Part shown: piece by piece, positions 1 to 8,456 of the stretch
Numbering within the stretch: position 1 is the stretch's first letter
Layout of the letters: each line of letters begins with the position of its first letter
DNA from: Nostoc calcicola FACHB-3891
Lineage (GTDB): Bacteria; Cyanobacteriota; Cyanobacteriia; Cyanobacteriales; Nostocaceae
Reading direction: 5' to 3'
Length of the DNA: 64,000 nt
NCBI RefSeq assembly: GCF_014697355.1
Contig: NZ_JACJRQ010000002.1
Span: 124,001-188,000 of the forward strand
Program-made: the position numbers and the translations under genes
The notes under the pieces: model-generated
The model's database searches: none
The model's input: the letters and a program-made list of their open reading frames with translations, nothing else
What the model was told of the DNA's origin: nothing

Positions 1-1
1 T

Positions 2-1354
2 CTCACTGACGGAGCTATCAATTTAGATGAACTATACGTTGAAGGTGTGGATCGAGTCCAGTGGGGATTACCCCGAAATAACGATTGGACAGATTTATTC
101 CTCACCCTCGATGATGGGTTCAAGTTGGCAGAACACCTGAATTTAGTACCTTTCCGCCAAGAAGGCATCAAAGCGGCCGAAAAATGGATTTTAGAACGGC
201 AAGAAGTTACAGGCGACTGGGGTGGCATTATTCCAGCGATGCTGAATTCCATGCTGGCTTTGCGGTGTCTGGGTTATGACCAAAACGACCCCATTGTAGA
301 AAGAGGGTTGCGAGCAATTGACAACTTTGCGATCGAAACAGAGGACAGCTACCGGGTACAGCCTTGTGTTTCACCCGTGTGGGATACAGCTTGGGCGATG
401 CGTGCTTTGGTAGATTCTGGTTTTGCACCAGATCATCCGGCTGTGGTAAGAGCTGGCGAATGGTTGCTGTCAAAGCAAATTTTAGACTATGGAGATTGGG
501 CTGTTAAAAATCGCCAGGGAAAACCAGGGGCTTGGGCGTTTGAGTTTGACAATCGCTTTTATCCTGATGTCGATGACTCGGCTGTGGTGGTAATGGCGCT
601 GCATCTAGCGAAATTGCCTAATGAAAAAATCAAGCAGGTTGCGATCGCCCGTGCCTTAAAATGGATTGCATCTATGCAGTGTAAACCAGGGGGTTGGGCT
701 GCTTTTGATTTGGACAACGACCAAGATTGGCTGAACTCCATTCCCTATGGAGACTTGAAAGCGATGATTGACCCAAACACCGCAGATGTTACCGCTAGGG
801 TGCTAGAAATGCTTGGTGCTTGTGATTTGTCAATTGATAATGGTAGTTTAGAGCGATCGCTTACTTATCTTCTGGGCGAACAGGAAACAGAAGGCTGTTG
901 GTTTGGTCGTTGGGGTGTAAATTACATCTACGGTACTAGTGGCGTTCTCTCAGCCTTAGCATTGATTGACCCTCAAAAGCATAAACTCAATATAGAACGG
1001 GGAGCAACTTGGTTATTGGGATGTCAAAACCCAGATGGCGGTTGGGGCGAAACTTGTCGCAGCTACGACGATCCCAGCCTTAAAGGAAAAGGAAACAGTA
1101 CTGCATCTCAAACTGCTTGGGCTTTAATTGGTCTGTTGGCAGCAGGTGAAGCAACTGGTAAATTAGCGCTTGAGGCTATTGAGCGAGGAATTGCCTACCT
1201 TGTGACAACTCAACAGCCAGATGGTACTTGGTTTGAAGCAGATTTTACAGGTACTGGCTTTCCTTGTCATTTTTATCTCAAGTATCACATGTATCAACAA
1301 TACTTTCCTTTAATTGCGCTAGGTCGCTATCAAGCAGCGATTACAAAAGATTAA
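2..1354 (+). CDS. shc: Squalene-hopene cyclase, C-terminal two thirds (5' truncated)
   Basis: The frame is open from base 2, so the gene starts before the window. About 450 residues are present of a family that is usually about 630-640 long. The enzyme cyclises squalene to hopene/hopanol on the membrane, giving hopanoids. Seen directly: the catalytic DXDD motif in the stretch YPDVDDSAVV (about residue 190 of the visible part), and repeated QW motifs such as QCKPGGW, QNPDGGWGE and QQPDGTWFE. The family C-terminal pattern GTGFPCHFYLKYHMY is also present, ending in ALGRY. The gene ends at TAA and is followed by a strong inverted repeat. The gvGSTASQTAW-like stretch (GNSTASQTAWAL) is typical. Function is secure from these motifs; the start and N-terminal barrel are outside the window. 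Confidence 0.96.
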   Translation, partial: LTDGAINLDELYVEGVDRVQWGLPRNNDWTDLFLTLDDGFKLAEHLNLVPFRQEGIKAAEKWILERQEVTGDWGGIIPAMLNSMLALRCLGYDQNDPIVERGLRAIDNFAIETEDSYRVQPCVSPVWDTAWAMRALVDSGFAPDHPAVVRAGEWLLSKQILDYGDWAVKNRQGKPGAWAFEFDNRFYPDVDDSAVVVMALHLAKLPNEKIKQVAIARALKWIASMQCKPGGWAAFDLDNDQDWLNSIPYGDLKAMIDPNTADVTARVLEMLGACDLSIDNGSLERSLTYLLGEQETEGCWFGRWGVNYIYGTSGVLSALALIDPQKHKLNIERGATWLLGCQNPDGGWGETCRSYDDPSLKGKGNSTASQTAWALIGLLAAGEATGKLALEAIERGIAYLVTTQQPDGTWFEADFTGTGFPCHFYLKYHMYQQYFPLIALGRYQAAITKD

Positions 1355-1357
1355 TCG

Positions 1358-1396
1358 TTGACTGATGACTGTTAACCGTCAACAGTCATCAGTCAA
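1358..1396. terminator. Perfect 16-bp inverted repeat after shc
   Basis: Arms TTGACTGATGACTGTT and AACAGTCATCAGTCAA flank a 7-base loop directly after the shc stop codon. No T tract follows. It could be a transcription end or RNA-stabilising hairpin. The arm sequence also resembles the GTCATTN heptamer repeats found elsewhere in the window, so it may simply be an inverted pair of those. Confidence 0.5.
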
Positions 1397-1430
1397 CAGC
1401 CAGCGTTCATCATTTATAATTCTTTAACTT

Positions 1431-1675
1431 ACAGCAATTTTCAGGTAAATAGACCACGTGGTAGGGGCACAGCCAATACTGTTCGGTTAAGTCACCAGAC
1501 GCGATAAATCGCCGTATCTACAAAGGAATGATTATTGTAGAGACGGCGATTTATCGCGTCTTTAGAATTTAGAATTTTAATCAAAAAATCTTAACCAAAC
1601 CGTATTGGGGACACAGCAATGCTGTGCCCCTACGACATATGTGTTTCAAATACATGAAAACTGCTGTAATGTGCG
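1431..1675. repeat. MITE-like element, family A (TIR TTACAGCANTTTTCAGGTA)
   Basis: The left end reads TTACAGCAATTTTCAGGTAA and the right end is its imperfect complement (ATGAAAACTGCTGTAA). Inside are copies of a GGGGCACAGC...GCTGTGCCCC hairpin and an inverted pair of the palindromic repeat AGACGCGATAAATCGC (arms 1497-1515 and 1543-1561). Related copies lie at 4308-4440, 5262-5352, 42914-43200 and 48770-48873. The stretch 1676-2216 that follows is AT-rich and holds no gene I can support; an 86-codon minus-strand open frame at 1701-1961 has no recognisable features. Confidence 0.7.
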
Positions 1676-2216
1676 GCAAATTCTGTTAGTAATGTATCGA
1701 TCAAAGTATTGAGCATTGTATCAGATGTGAGGTAGAAAATAAGCCTAAGAATCTGTAGCGATCGCTGGTTCTAAATCCCTTAAAACCTGACCCAGATTGC
1801 TTCCACGCTTGAACAGTTTTATGAAGTATACGAAACTCTAGTAAATTATTTACATTTTTGTCTTGATTGTCAATGTAATTTGGTGTTAAATTTGAGAAAA
1901 TTGATTTAATTATCAACGTAAAAACTTTGACTATCCCACTCGTATGTCTATTAATGTTCAAATACTTTAATTGGAGATAAAAAGCTATAAAAAACAGAAG
2001 ATTAATCTAAAATCAACATATTTAAACCAACCAAAAGGCAGATTAAATTAGCTATAATTCCTTTTAATATATTGAATACAAAACAAAGGGCGTTACGACT
2101 TTAGGGTGCAACTAAGGCAAAGAGGTAGATAATCACAGAGTAAGAGTTTTAGTTTTTACTCTGTGTTTGTTTGTTTATACCAGGCGCAAAAAAGTCAAAA
2201 TTTCAGTTACGGATTA

Positions 2217-2708
2217 CTAAATTTCTGCGCCTGCTTTTGGTTCGGCACCCATTGGTGCAACGTAATCACGGAAAAGAGTAATCTGTTGCTCAAAAGATAA
2301 TCCTTGAATTCTGCTAAACAGGGCTTGAGATTCTGAGGAAAGCTGATAATCATCAGGTACTGGAATGATAGTGCCATTTTCCATACCTTCAGCTAATAGA
2401 TACCAAAAAAGTAGCTTTGTGGTATCACCCAAAGAACCATATTGACGAGAAACTTGGGTATCGACTTTGTTAATCAAGTCACGCTGAATTTTTAATTGTT
2501 GTTCGTGAGATAATTCCTTAACTTGATTAAACAAACCTTCAGCAATTTCTGAAGAAGCAGTGCTAGCGCCGGGGGCGGCTGGAGTAATTGAGTTACCTAT
2601 TTCTTCATAGATAAACCAAAACAAAGCCAACTGTTGATCTACATCTAATTTTTGCCAAGCTTGCACATGTTGCCGAATAGTTGGATCGCCAGTTTGCGTG
2701 TATGTCAT
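2217..2708 (-). CDS. Helical carotenoid protein (OCP N-terminal-domain homolog)
   Basis: The 163-residue product is a stand-alone all-helical carotenoid-binding domain, homologous to the N-terminal half of the orange carotenoid protein. Seen: DVDQQLALFWFIYEEIG followed by NSITPAAPGA, matching the OCP pattern around its tyrosine; LFWYLLAEGM, matching the region of the carotenoid-contacting tryptophan; and IPVPDDYQLS and QGLSFEQQITLFRDYV near the end. The OCP C-terminal NTF2-like sensor domain is absent, both in the protein and in neighbouring DNA. The start at 2708 is chosen because GGAG lies 7-8 bases upstream; the longer in-frame start at 2726 has no such site. Known family members bind canthaxanthin/echinenone-type carotenoids and quench singlet oxygen or excitation energy. 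Which HCP clade this is cannot be told by eye. Confidence 0.92.
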   Translation of the reverse strand: MTYTQTGDPTIRQHVQAWQKLDVDQQLALFWFIYEEIGNSITPAAPGASTASSEIAEGLFNQVKELSHEQQLKIQRDLINKVDTQVSRQYGSLGDTTKLLFWYLLAEGMENGTIIPVPDDYQLSSESQALFSRIQGLSFEQQITLFRDYVAPMGAEPKAGAEI

Positions 2709-2998
2709 CTTTAACTCCAATTGCAATTAAGTCAGTGTCATTTGCAACCTTATCAAATATACATCTGGAGTTTTACCCTACTGAAGACAGATGTATTTGA
2801 ACCACAAAGAAGAGGAATTTAGAAATCAAACATAAACAAATTGGGGGAAGTATAAGTAACTCAGTGAAAAAATATATAGTTGTGTGACGGTCAACAAGGT
2901 AATTATTTTTACTTCTTGACAATGTAGCAAAACTTCTAAAAAAAATTGCAAACTACTAGATTTCTCTTAATCAACTATTACCATTAGATGAACCATTA

Positions 2999-3130
2999 GA
3001 CCTCTTGCATAAATATTTGTTGTCGGGCTACGCCCCGCTTCTCTACGAGACGCACTCACGTTCGCTAACACGCAGAGGCGCAGAAGCCCTCCAGAAGAGA
3101 ACGCAAAGAAAGACTTTTGCAAGAGGTGTA
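2999..3130. repeat. MITE-like element, family B (TIR AGACCTCTTGCA)
   Basis: The left end AGACCTCTTGCATAAAT is inverted at the right end (CTTTTGCAAGAGGTGTA). The interior holds the repeats TCGGGCTACGCCCCGCTTCT and ACGCAGAGGCGCAGAAGC, which are common between genes in Nostoc-like genomes. A related element with the same ends is at 21242-21356. The bases 2709-2998 between the HCP gene and this element show nothing recognisable. Confidence 0.65.
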
Positions 3131-3139
3131 TTAACTCAG

Positions 3140-3341
3140 ATCTTGCACCTTTACGCATAAACCATGAAGATACAAAAATCACGTCATTTCTATTACAGTA
3201 AATCAATTTAATTTTCAGTCCTCTTATAGAGGACTTGAGCTATTAGACAGGGACTTTGAGTCCCTGGCTTGAGCTATTCGGACTGCGAAAAGCTTAACTA
3301 CTGAGTAATTTTTGTTTTCGATGATGAGGCTGGTGCAAGAT
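3140..3341. repeat. About 200-bp MITE, family C, copy 1
   Basis: Terminal inverted repeat ATCTTGCACC / GGTGCAAGAT. The interior is nearly identical, in opposite orientation, to 39541-39740. It includes the inner inverted repeats CAGTCCTCTTATAGAGGACT and GACAGGGACTTTGAGTCCCT. At one end the match extends outside the 10-bp TIR to include TAACTCAG. No coding capacity. Two copies some 36 kb apart support mobility. Confidence 0.8.
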
Positions 3342-3485
3342 ATGAGCCTCCCACGGGCGCAATCGCTCCCGCAAAATATGAAACAAGCACATTTTTATGA
3401 AAATTCTCAAAGCCTTACTGGATAACGCTTATAAAATGTGCAAGTTAAGAGTAAATAAGTTAATAAATGACTCTAGTATTGGGTA

Positions 3486-3586
3486 AGGGACTTCCAACGA
3501 AAAAAATATTCCATAGTAGGGTAGCAAGCTGTGCTACCCAAAAAATGTGCAAATAATTTGGGATAATTTATTTTCTGGAAGTCCCT
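3486..3586. repeat. MITE-like element, family D (TIR AGGGACTTCCA), copy 1
   Basis: Ends AGGGACTTCCA and TGGAAGTCCCT. The interior carries GGTAGCAAGCTGTGCTACC, a hairpin, and the conserved AAATAATTTGGGATAATTTA. Other copies: 34969-35068, 56116-56239 and a damaged one at 39372-39532. No coding capacity. Confidence 0.75.
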
Positions 3587-3682
3587 AATATAAGCTCAAA
3601 CAATGCGATCGCTCTTTTACAGCAGTTTTCATCGCCAAGATAGACTGCCAGCATTTCGCAAAGCACGATCGCAAATCACGAG

Positions 3683-4114
3683 TTACTTTGAAAGGGCAGT
3701 CCACAGAATATGCCCTGACAACACAACCATCACGGAAAGACCTAGCTGATAAGCACGAGTGCGGAGCGGCTGCATAGCCCGTAGAAAAGCTATAGAATGG
3801 GCAAAGCGCGACAAAACAAAAAGTGGAAAATAAATTAAGGTGCCTTGTTCCCAACAGCCCAAGTTAACGTAAGCGGTAGCTAGAAACAGGAAGATCGGAA
3901 TATTTTCGCCATCATTGTTGAGGGTTTTAGTGGCGCGTTGCAGTAATTGAGACTCTTGTACAACTCCATTTCCCCCTTTGCCAAAGGTCGCAGCATCTTC
4001 TGGGGTTGAAAAATTATTGGACTTCCGCCGAGTGTTGACTTGGATTAGGATAATAGCCAACATTTTCAGAAATAGAGCAACAACAGTTATTCCATAGATT
4101 TTCCAAGTATACAT
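3683..4114 (-). CDS. MAPEG-family membrane protein
   Basis: A protein of about 143 residues with four hydrophobic segments: near residues 5-25, 70-90, 95-115 and 120-140. The pattern ERATKTLNNDGENIPIFLFLA-like (here QRATKTLNNDGENIPIF) is the MAPEG signature region around the glutathione-binding loop. The family (membrane-associated proteins in eicosanoid and glutathione metabolism) contains membrane glutathione transferases; the substrate of bacterial members is mostly unknown. Start at ATG 4114 is chosen because AAGGAA lies 12 bases upstream; a GTG at 4123 is only 3 bases from that site. Flanked by repeat-rich DNA on both sides, with no operon partner. Confidence 0.82.
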   Translation of the reverse strand: MYTWKIYGITVVALFLKMLAIILIQVNTRRKSNNFSTPEDAATFGKGGNGVVQESQLLQRATKTLNNDGENIPIFLFLATAYVNLGCWEQGTLIYFPLFVLSRFAHSIAFLRAMQPLRTRAYQLGLSVMVVLSGHILWTALSK

Positions 4115-4307
4115 AGCTGTCACTTATTCCTTAGCATTGAACAGCAACTACAATCTTCTCATTTTTTGATACACCCATACTATTTTGGATTTTAGATTTT
4201 AGATTTTGGATTCGGAATAGGGGGTTGCTGGTTGAGAATATGAGTTTGCTAAGTCCAGAGATAGGCAATTTTGCACTTCGTGCCTTTTTGCTAACATCGA
4301 CCAAGAT

Positions 4308-4440
4308 TGCTGTAATCAGCAATTTTCAGGTAATTAAACCATAGGGTAGGGGCGCACAGCTGTAGGGGCGCACAGCTGTGCGCCCCTACTCCTATCTCCC
4401 TCATATTGTGGTCTAAATACCTGAAAACTACTGTAATGTT
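4308..4440. repeat. MITE-like element, family A, copy 2
   Basis: Runs from CTGTAATCAGCAATTTTCAG to CTGAAAACTACTGTAAT. The centre has a duplicated GTAGGGGCGCACAGCTGTGC hairpin, which looks like a recent internal duplication. It fills most of the gap between the MAPEG gene and tmk. The remaining bases (4441-4534) show nothing beyond short AATCTAAAATCTAAA direct repeats at 4516-4545. Confidence 0.65.
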
Positions 4441-4534
4441 GCTCGTTGGTCAATTCGTCATTGCCCCGCCATTCATCCCACAGTCCGCCTAGTGAGATGT
4501 GGGGCTTCTGTCGGTTCAATCTAAAATCTAAAAT

Positions 4535-5182
4535 CTAAAATCTAAAATTATTTGACATCTGGAGGTGTACGCGCAAAATTCCTTGAATTATTTCTTGTAC
4601 AGCTTGTTTACTCAAGCTACCATCTACCCGCAGAATTCGTGAGGGATGTGATGCTGCTAACTCTGCGTAGCCTTGCTGAACGCGGCGATGAAAAGCAATT
4701 GTCTCTTGTTCAATGCGGTCTAGCCCTACTTCACTTCCTCGTTTGCGGGACAGTCCTACCTCGACATCGATATCCAACCAAATGGTTAGGTCACTTTCTA
4801 AGCCACCGGTGGCAATATAGTTGAGTTGATTGATTAAACTCATGTTCAGACCTCGACCATATCCTTGGTAAGCAATGGTAGAGTCAGTGTAGCGATCGCA
4901 TAAAATATATTTCCCAGCTGCCAGATTTGGTTTGAGTTCTTGTTCAACGTGCTGGGATCTATCGGCAGCATACAACAAAAGTTCCGTCACTTCGGCAACT
5001 GGTTTATCCTCTGCCTTTTCTAGTAGCAAGCGCCGGAGGTCTAAGCCTAACTCTGTTCCCCCTGGTTCACGAGTTATCACCACTAGACAACCTAGACTTT
5101 CCAACCACTGAGAACAAAGCTGTATTTGGCTGGTTTTACCGCAGCCTTCCACACCTTCAAATACAATTAATTTGCCACCCAT
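4535..5182 (-). CDS. tmk: Thymidylate kinase
   Basis: The 215-residue enzyme phosphorylates dTMP to dTDP in dTTP synthesis. Seen: the P-loop FEGVEGCGKTSQ (residues 8-19), the DR(Y/S) motif CDRYTDSTIAYQGYGRG (about 95-112), and TREPGGTELG at the dTMP-binding loop (about 37-46). The lid region is RKRGSEVGLDRIE. Length is normal for the family. The start ATG at 5182 gives MGGKLIVFEG, as in homologs. The gene stands alone between repeat elements, so it probably has its own promoter. Confidence 0.96.
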   Translation of the reverse strand: MGGKLIVFEGVEGCGKTSQIQLCSQWLESLGCLVVITREPGGTELGLDLRRLLLEKAEDKPVAEVTELLLYAADRSQHVEQELKPNLAAGKYILCDRYTDSTIAYQGYGRGLNMSLINQLNYIATGGLESDLTIWLDIDVEVGLSRKRGSEVGLDRIEQETIAFHRRVQQGYAELAASHPSRILRVDGSLSKQAVQEIIQGILRVHLQMSNNFRF

Positions 5183-5261
5183 GCTTTTTGCTGGAACAAT
5201 AGCGCCGACTGTAAAATCCTAACCTGCAATGGCGATCGCTGAATCAACAGGGATGTTTGGT

Positions 5262-5399
5262 TACAGCAATTTCCAGGTAAATAGACCACGTTGTAGTAGG
5301 GGCGCACATCTGTGCGCCCCTACCGAGGATTGTGGTTCAAATAGATGAAAAACGCTCTAAAATAACAGACGCGATTAACAGACGCGATAAATCGCGTCT
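5262..5399. repeat. Family A element copy 3 plus palindrome AGACGCGATAAATCGCGTCT
   Basis: 5262-5352 runs from GTTACAGCAATTTCCAGGTA to AAATAGATGAAAAACGCTCT with a GTAGGGGCGCACATCTGTGC hairpin inside. Immediately after, 5380-5399 is the perfect 20-bp palindrome AGACGCGATAAATCGCGTCT. Near-identical palindromes occur at 16994-17013 (inside cruG) and 50548-50567. The rest of the gap before 5555 shows no gene. Confidence 0.65.
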
Positions 5400-5554
5400 C
5401 TACATGAGGGTTTTGGGTTTATCAGTATTGGGTATTGCTATCTACTCAAATATAACGATCGCTTTGGGCTAAAAGTCTCTGTTGAGAAGATTTCAGAGAT
5501 GGGAACTCTAGCTAATGAGCTTAAATTCCCGTATCCCACTGCATATTATTAATC

Positions 5555-8377
5555 ATGTCCCATTCTGGTCATGCCCCTTTGAGCCAATCTTCTTACCCTC
5601 GTTTGACTAGAAGCCTGAGTGCTTTTGAAAGTTGGGGTTTCGGTTTAACAGCTCATATTTCCTGGACAGCATTGGTTCCGGCAATTCACGCTGCCCTTGG
5701 TTCACAAGCTATTTTTGTCTGGATACCTGCGGTAATTTTTGGAATGCTGCTCAATTATCAGGTAAAACGCTTGGGTATGCATTTTATTAATGTGGCTGGA
5801 GGAACACCTAACTATACTACTAAGCTGCTGGAAAACTATCCAGGACTAGCTTGCTATGCAGCCATTGGGTATCTGCTAAATTGGGTTTCCTATCTGTCAG
5901 TGAATACGATTGTACTCAGAGATTTAGTGAAAGTGAATTTGGCAGCGCTAGATATTACCTGTCCAGAAATATTCACAGATATTGGCTTTACATTGTTGCC
6001 GTTTATAGTGGCGTTTAGTGGTACTCGCGCTCTGAGTATTTTACATTTGTTTTTTGTAATTCCGGCCTTTGGATTGCTAATTACTTTTTGTGTACAAGGC
6101 CTTGGCTGGTTAGCATTTTCTGATGTTAGTCCTGGTTTTTTTCCTAACAATTGGTCATCTTTGAGTTTTGTAGATTGGGCAAAGTGGTTTTTTTTCGTCA
6201 CCTATGCAACCTACAGTTGTGAAACGGCTTCTTCTTTTGTCGCCGATAGCCGCCAACCCAGCCAAACACTGCGCTTTCTAGACATCGCTGCTTGGACAAT
6301 GCCACCAATCTTTTTAGGAGGGTCTTGGGTAATTATACGATTGGCAACAGATCCAAACCTCAAAGACAATGCTTTTCTGAATCTTGTGGCGGCTTCCCAA
6401 CCTTTCTGGGGAAAATCTGCGGCTGTGAGTGTTACTTTTTTGTTAGTGGCTGCGTGTTTATTAGGTTCGGCAACGGTTGTTTCTAATTGCCCGCGAATTT
6501 TATATCAGCTTGCCTTAGACAATCACATCTCACCGGTATTTTCTGCTGTGTCACGTCGGGGCGTATTTTTTCCGGCGTTGACTTTGACACTGGTGCTTTG
6601 CCTGATTTATTTGTTTTGGGGAGATGTGGCGCGAATTGTAGCGGTTGGTAACGTTGGTTGGTTTGTCTCCTTTATGTTATTCCATTTGGGGCTTTGGTTG
6701 CGGCGCGATCGCCAAGAAGTTTTATTCCCCCGCATATCTTTGGGAATTTTTTTGTTAGAAGTTGTGGTGCTGTTGGTGGGTGGGGTGGCTTGGGGTTGGC
6801 TGAATTTACTCATTGGGCTATTATTTCCCCTTGGTGTTATGGGAATTGATGCGGTAATTCGCCGTGTTCCTTTCGCCCCATTTCATCTGAGTTGGTGGAT
6901 ACGGCAATATCGCACGCGTCCTTCGGTAATCATCAAGGATTCAGTAATTGTTCAGGTGACGATTCTGATTTTTTTGTTGTGCAGTGCAGTGGCAAGTGGC
7001 TGGTTATTTGGTGTGAAACTTCACAAAGTCACAAGTGCTGGGGGTGAGAATATATTTGTGGTATTGCTGATGAGTGTGGCATTTGTGGGAGTCGCGATCG
7101 CCTGTTGGACAAGTTTACCTCAAGTGGTGGCGATCGCAGAAGCACGAGAAGCCGCCGAACACCTGTTTACTGTTGCCCAAGATGGTATTTTAGTGGTGAG
7201 CGATCGAGGCATTATCCGTCAGGCTAACCCAGCAACTGAATTTTTCTTTGGTATCCACCCATCGCAGTTACAGGGAAATCACCTCAGCAAATGGCTACCG
7301 GAATTAACTCCCTATCCAGACGAGTGGACAAAGCGTAGCGAACAAACTCTACTCTGCAAAGGGAAAAATAGAACCCTGGATGTTTCCATTTCAGACCGAC
7401 CACATCAGGATTTTCAGGAATATGTTGTCATCCTCCACGATATCACCGAGCGCAAACAAGCAGAAGAGATATTGCGAAACTCAGAAGCACAATTGCGTCA
7501 AGAGGCAAAACACCTAGCATCTCAACTCGTGCAAAGTGAAAAAATGTCCAGTTTGGGGCAGTTGGTTGCAGGTGTAGCGCACGAAATCAACAACCCAGTC
7601 AATTTTATCTATGGCAATATCACTTTTGCCAGTCAATATATTCAAGATTTACTCCAATTACTGCAACTATATCAACAATATTATCCTTATCCAGTCCGGG
7701 AAATTGAAAATAAAATAGAAGCGATCGACTTAAATTTTCTCATTACAGACTTGCCTAATTTGCTATCTTCTATGGAAGTTGGCGCCGAAAGAATTACAGA
7801 AATTGTGGTATCTCTACGAAACTTTTCCCGCTTAGATGAAGCAGAAATTAAAGCTGTAAATATCCATGAAGGTATAGATAGTACGCTGCTAATTTTAGAA
7901 AATCGCCTGAAGGCTAAACCTAATTTTCCCGGAATTCAGGTGATTAAAGAATACGGCGATCTCCCATTGGTAGAATGTTACGCCGGACAATTAAATCAGG
8001 TATTTATGAATATTTTGGCAAATGCGATCGATGCTTTGGAAGAGTCATTCGTCATTGGTCATTCGTCATTTGTAACTGATAAAAGACTAATGACTAATAA
8101 CAGAGGACAAATTCGCATTCAGACTAAACTCAATAATGATAAACAGGTAGTGATTTGCATCGCCGATAATGGTGTAGGGATTTCAGAAGATGTGCAACAA
8201 CGTTTATTTGAACCTTTCTTTACTACTAAACCAGTTGGTAAAGGTACAGGATTAGGTTTATCTATTAGTTACCAGATTATCACCCAAAAACACCAGGGAA
8301 AATTACAATGTATTTCTACTGTTGGACAAGGTACGGAATTTGTAATTATAATTCCCCTAACCCAGCGATCGACGTAA
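5555..8377 (+). CDS. APC-type transporter fused to PAS and histidine kinase
   Basis: A 940-residue sensor kinase whose input half is a membrane transporter. Residues about 25-530 are strongly hydrophobic, with about 12 membrane segments in the style of the amino acid-polyamine-organocation (APC) superfamily. Residues about 540-640 form a PAS domain (LFTVAQDGILVVSDRG, ending DITERKQAEE). Then come the H-box GQLVAGVAHEINNP with His676, N-box QVFMNILANAIDAL, G-box ADNGVGIS, F-box FEPFFTTKPVGKG and G2 TGLGLS. All kinase motifs look intact. No receiver domain is attached and no response regulator lies next to it. The next gene starts 79 bases on, in the same direction, and encodes a ligand-binding-like protein. 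An in-frame heptamer-repeat insert (8044-8100) lies between the N- and G-boxes. The transported or sensed ligand is unknown; an amino acid is an inference from the fold. Confidence 0.9.
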   Translation: MSHSGHAPLSQSSYPRLTRSLSAFESWGFGLTAHISWTALVPAIHAALGSQAIFVWIPAVIFGMLLNYQVKRLGMHFINVAGGTPNYTTKLLENYPGLACYAAIGYLLNWVSYLSVNTIVLRDLVKVNLAALDITCPEIFTDIGFTLLPFIVAFSGTRALSILHLFFVIPAFGLLITFCVQGLGWLAFSDVSPGFFPNNWSSLSFVDWAKWFFFVTYATYSCETASSFVADSRQPSQTLRFLDIAAWTMPPIFLGGSWVIIRLATDPNLKDNAFLNLVAASQPFWGKSAAVSVTFLLVAACLLGSATVVSNCPRILYQLALDNHISPVFSAVSRRGVFFPALTLTLVLCLIYLFWGDVARIVAVGNVGWFVSFMLFHLGLWLRRDRQEVLFPRISLGIFLLEVVVLLVGGVAWGWLNLLIGLLFPLGVMGIDAVIRRVPFAPFHLSWWIRQYRTRPSVIIKDSVIVQVTILIFLLCSAVASGWLFGVKLHKVTSAGGENIFVVLLMSVAFVGVAIACWTSLPQVVAIAEAREAAEHLFTVAQDGILVVSDRGIIRQANPATEFFFGIHPSQLQGNHLSKWLPELTPYPDEWTKRSEQTLLCKGKNRTLDVSISDRPHQDFQEYVVILHDITERKQAEEILRNSEAQLRQEAKHLASQLVQSEKMSSLGQLVAGVAHEINNPVNFIYGNITFASQYIQDLLQLLQLYQQYYPYPVREIENKIEAIDLNFLITDLPNLLSSMEVGAERITEIVVSLRNFSRLDEAEIKAVNIHEGIDSTLLILENRLKAKPNFPGIQVIKEYGDLPLVECYAGQLNQVFMNILANAIDALEESFVIGHSSFVTDKRLMTNNRGQIRIQTKLNNDKQVVICIADNGVGISEDVQQRLFEPFFTTKPVGKGTGLGLSISYQIITQKHQGKLQCISTVGQGTEFVIIIPLTQRST
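8044..8100. repeat. GTCATTN heptamer repeats inside the kinase gene
   Basis: The stretch reads as successive TCATTCG, TCATTGG, TCATTCG, TCATTTG units and then an inverted GACTAATGACTAATA. It is the same heptamer family found between genes at 17978-18000, 35570-35650, 40345-40435 and 45806-45862. Here it encodes about 19 in-frame residues (EESFVIGHSSFVTDKRLM and following) between the N-box and G-box of the kinase. Confidence 0.8.
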
Positions 8378-8456
8378 TTATGAACACATGTAGAAATTCT
8401 TTCTACACCTGTAGCATTACCTGACCTGAAAATCAGATTATCATTTTCAAAAAGAG

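Noticed and set aside
1701..1961. 86-codon minus-strand open frame
   Set aside because: AT-rich gap, no ribosome binding site or recognisable domain, and no plausible neighbour.
2967..3206. 79-codon minus-strand open frame
   Set aside because: It spans two MITE-like elements and is made of repeat sequence.
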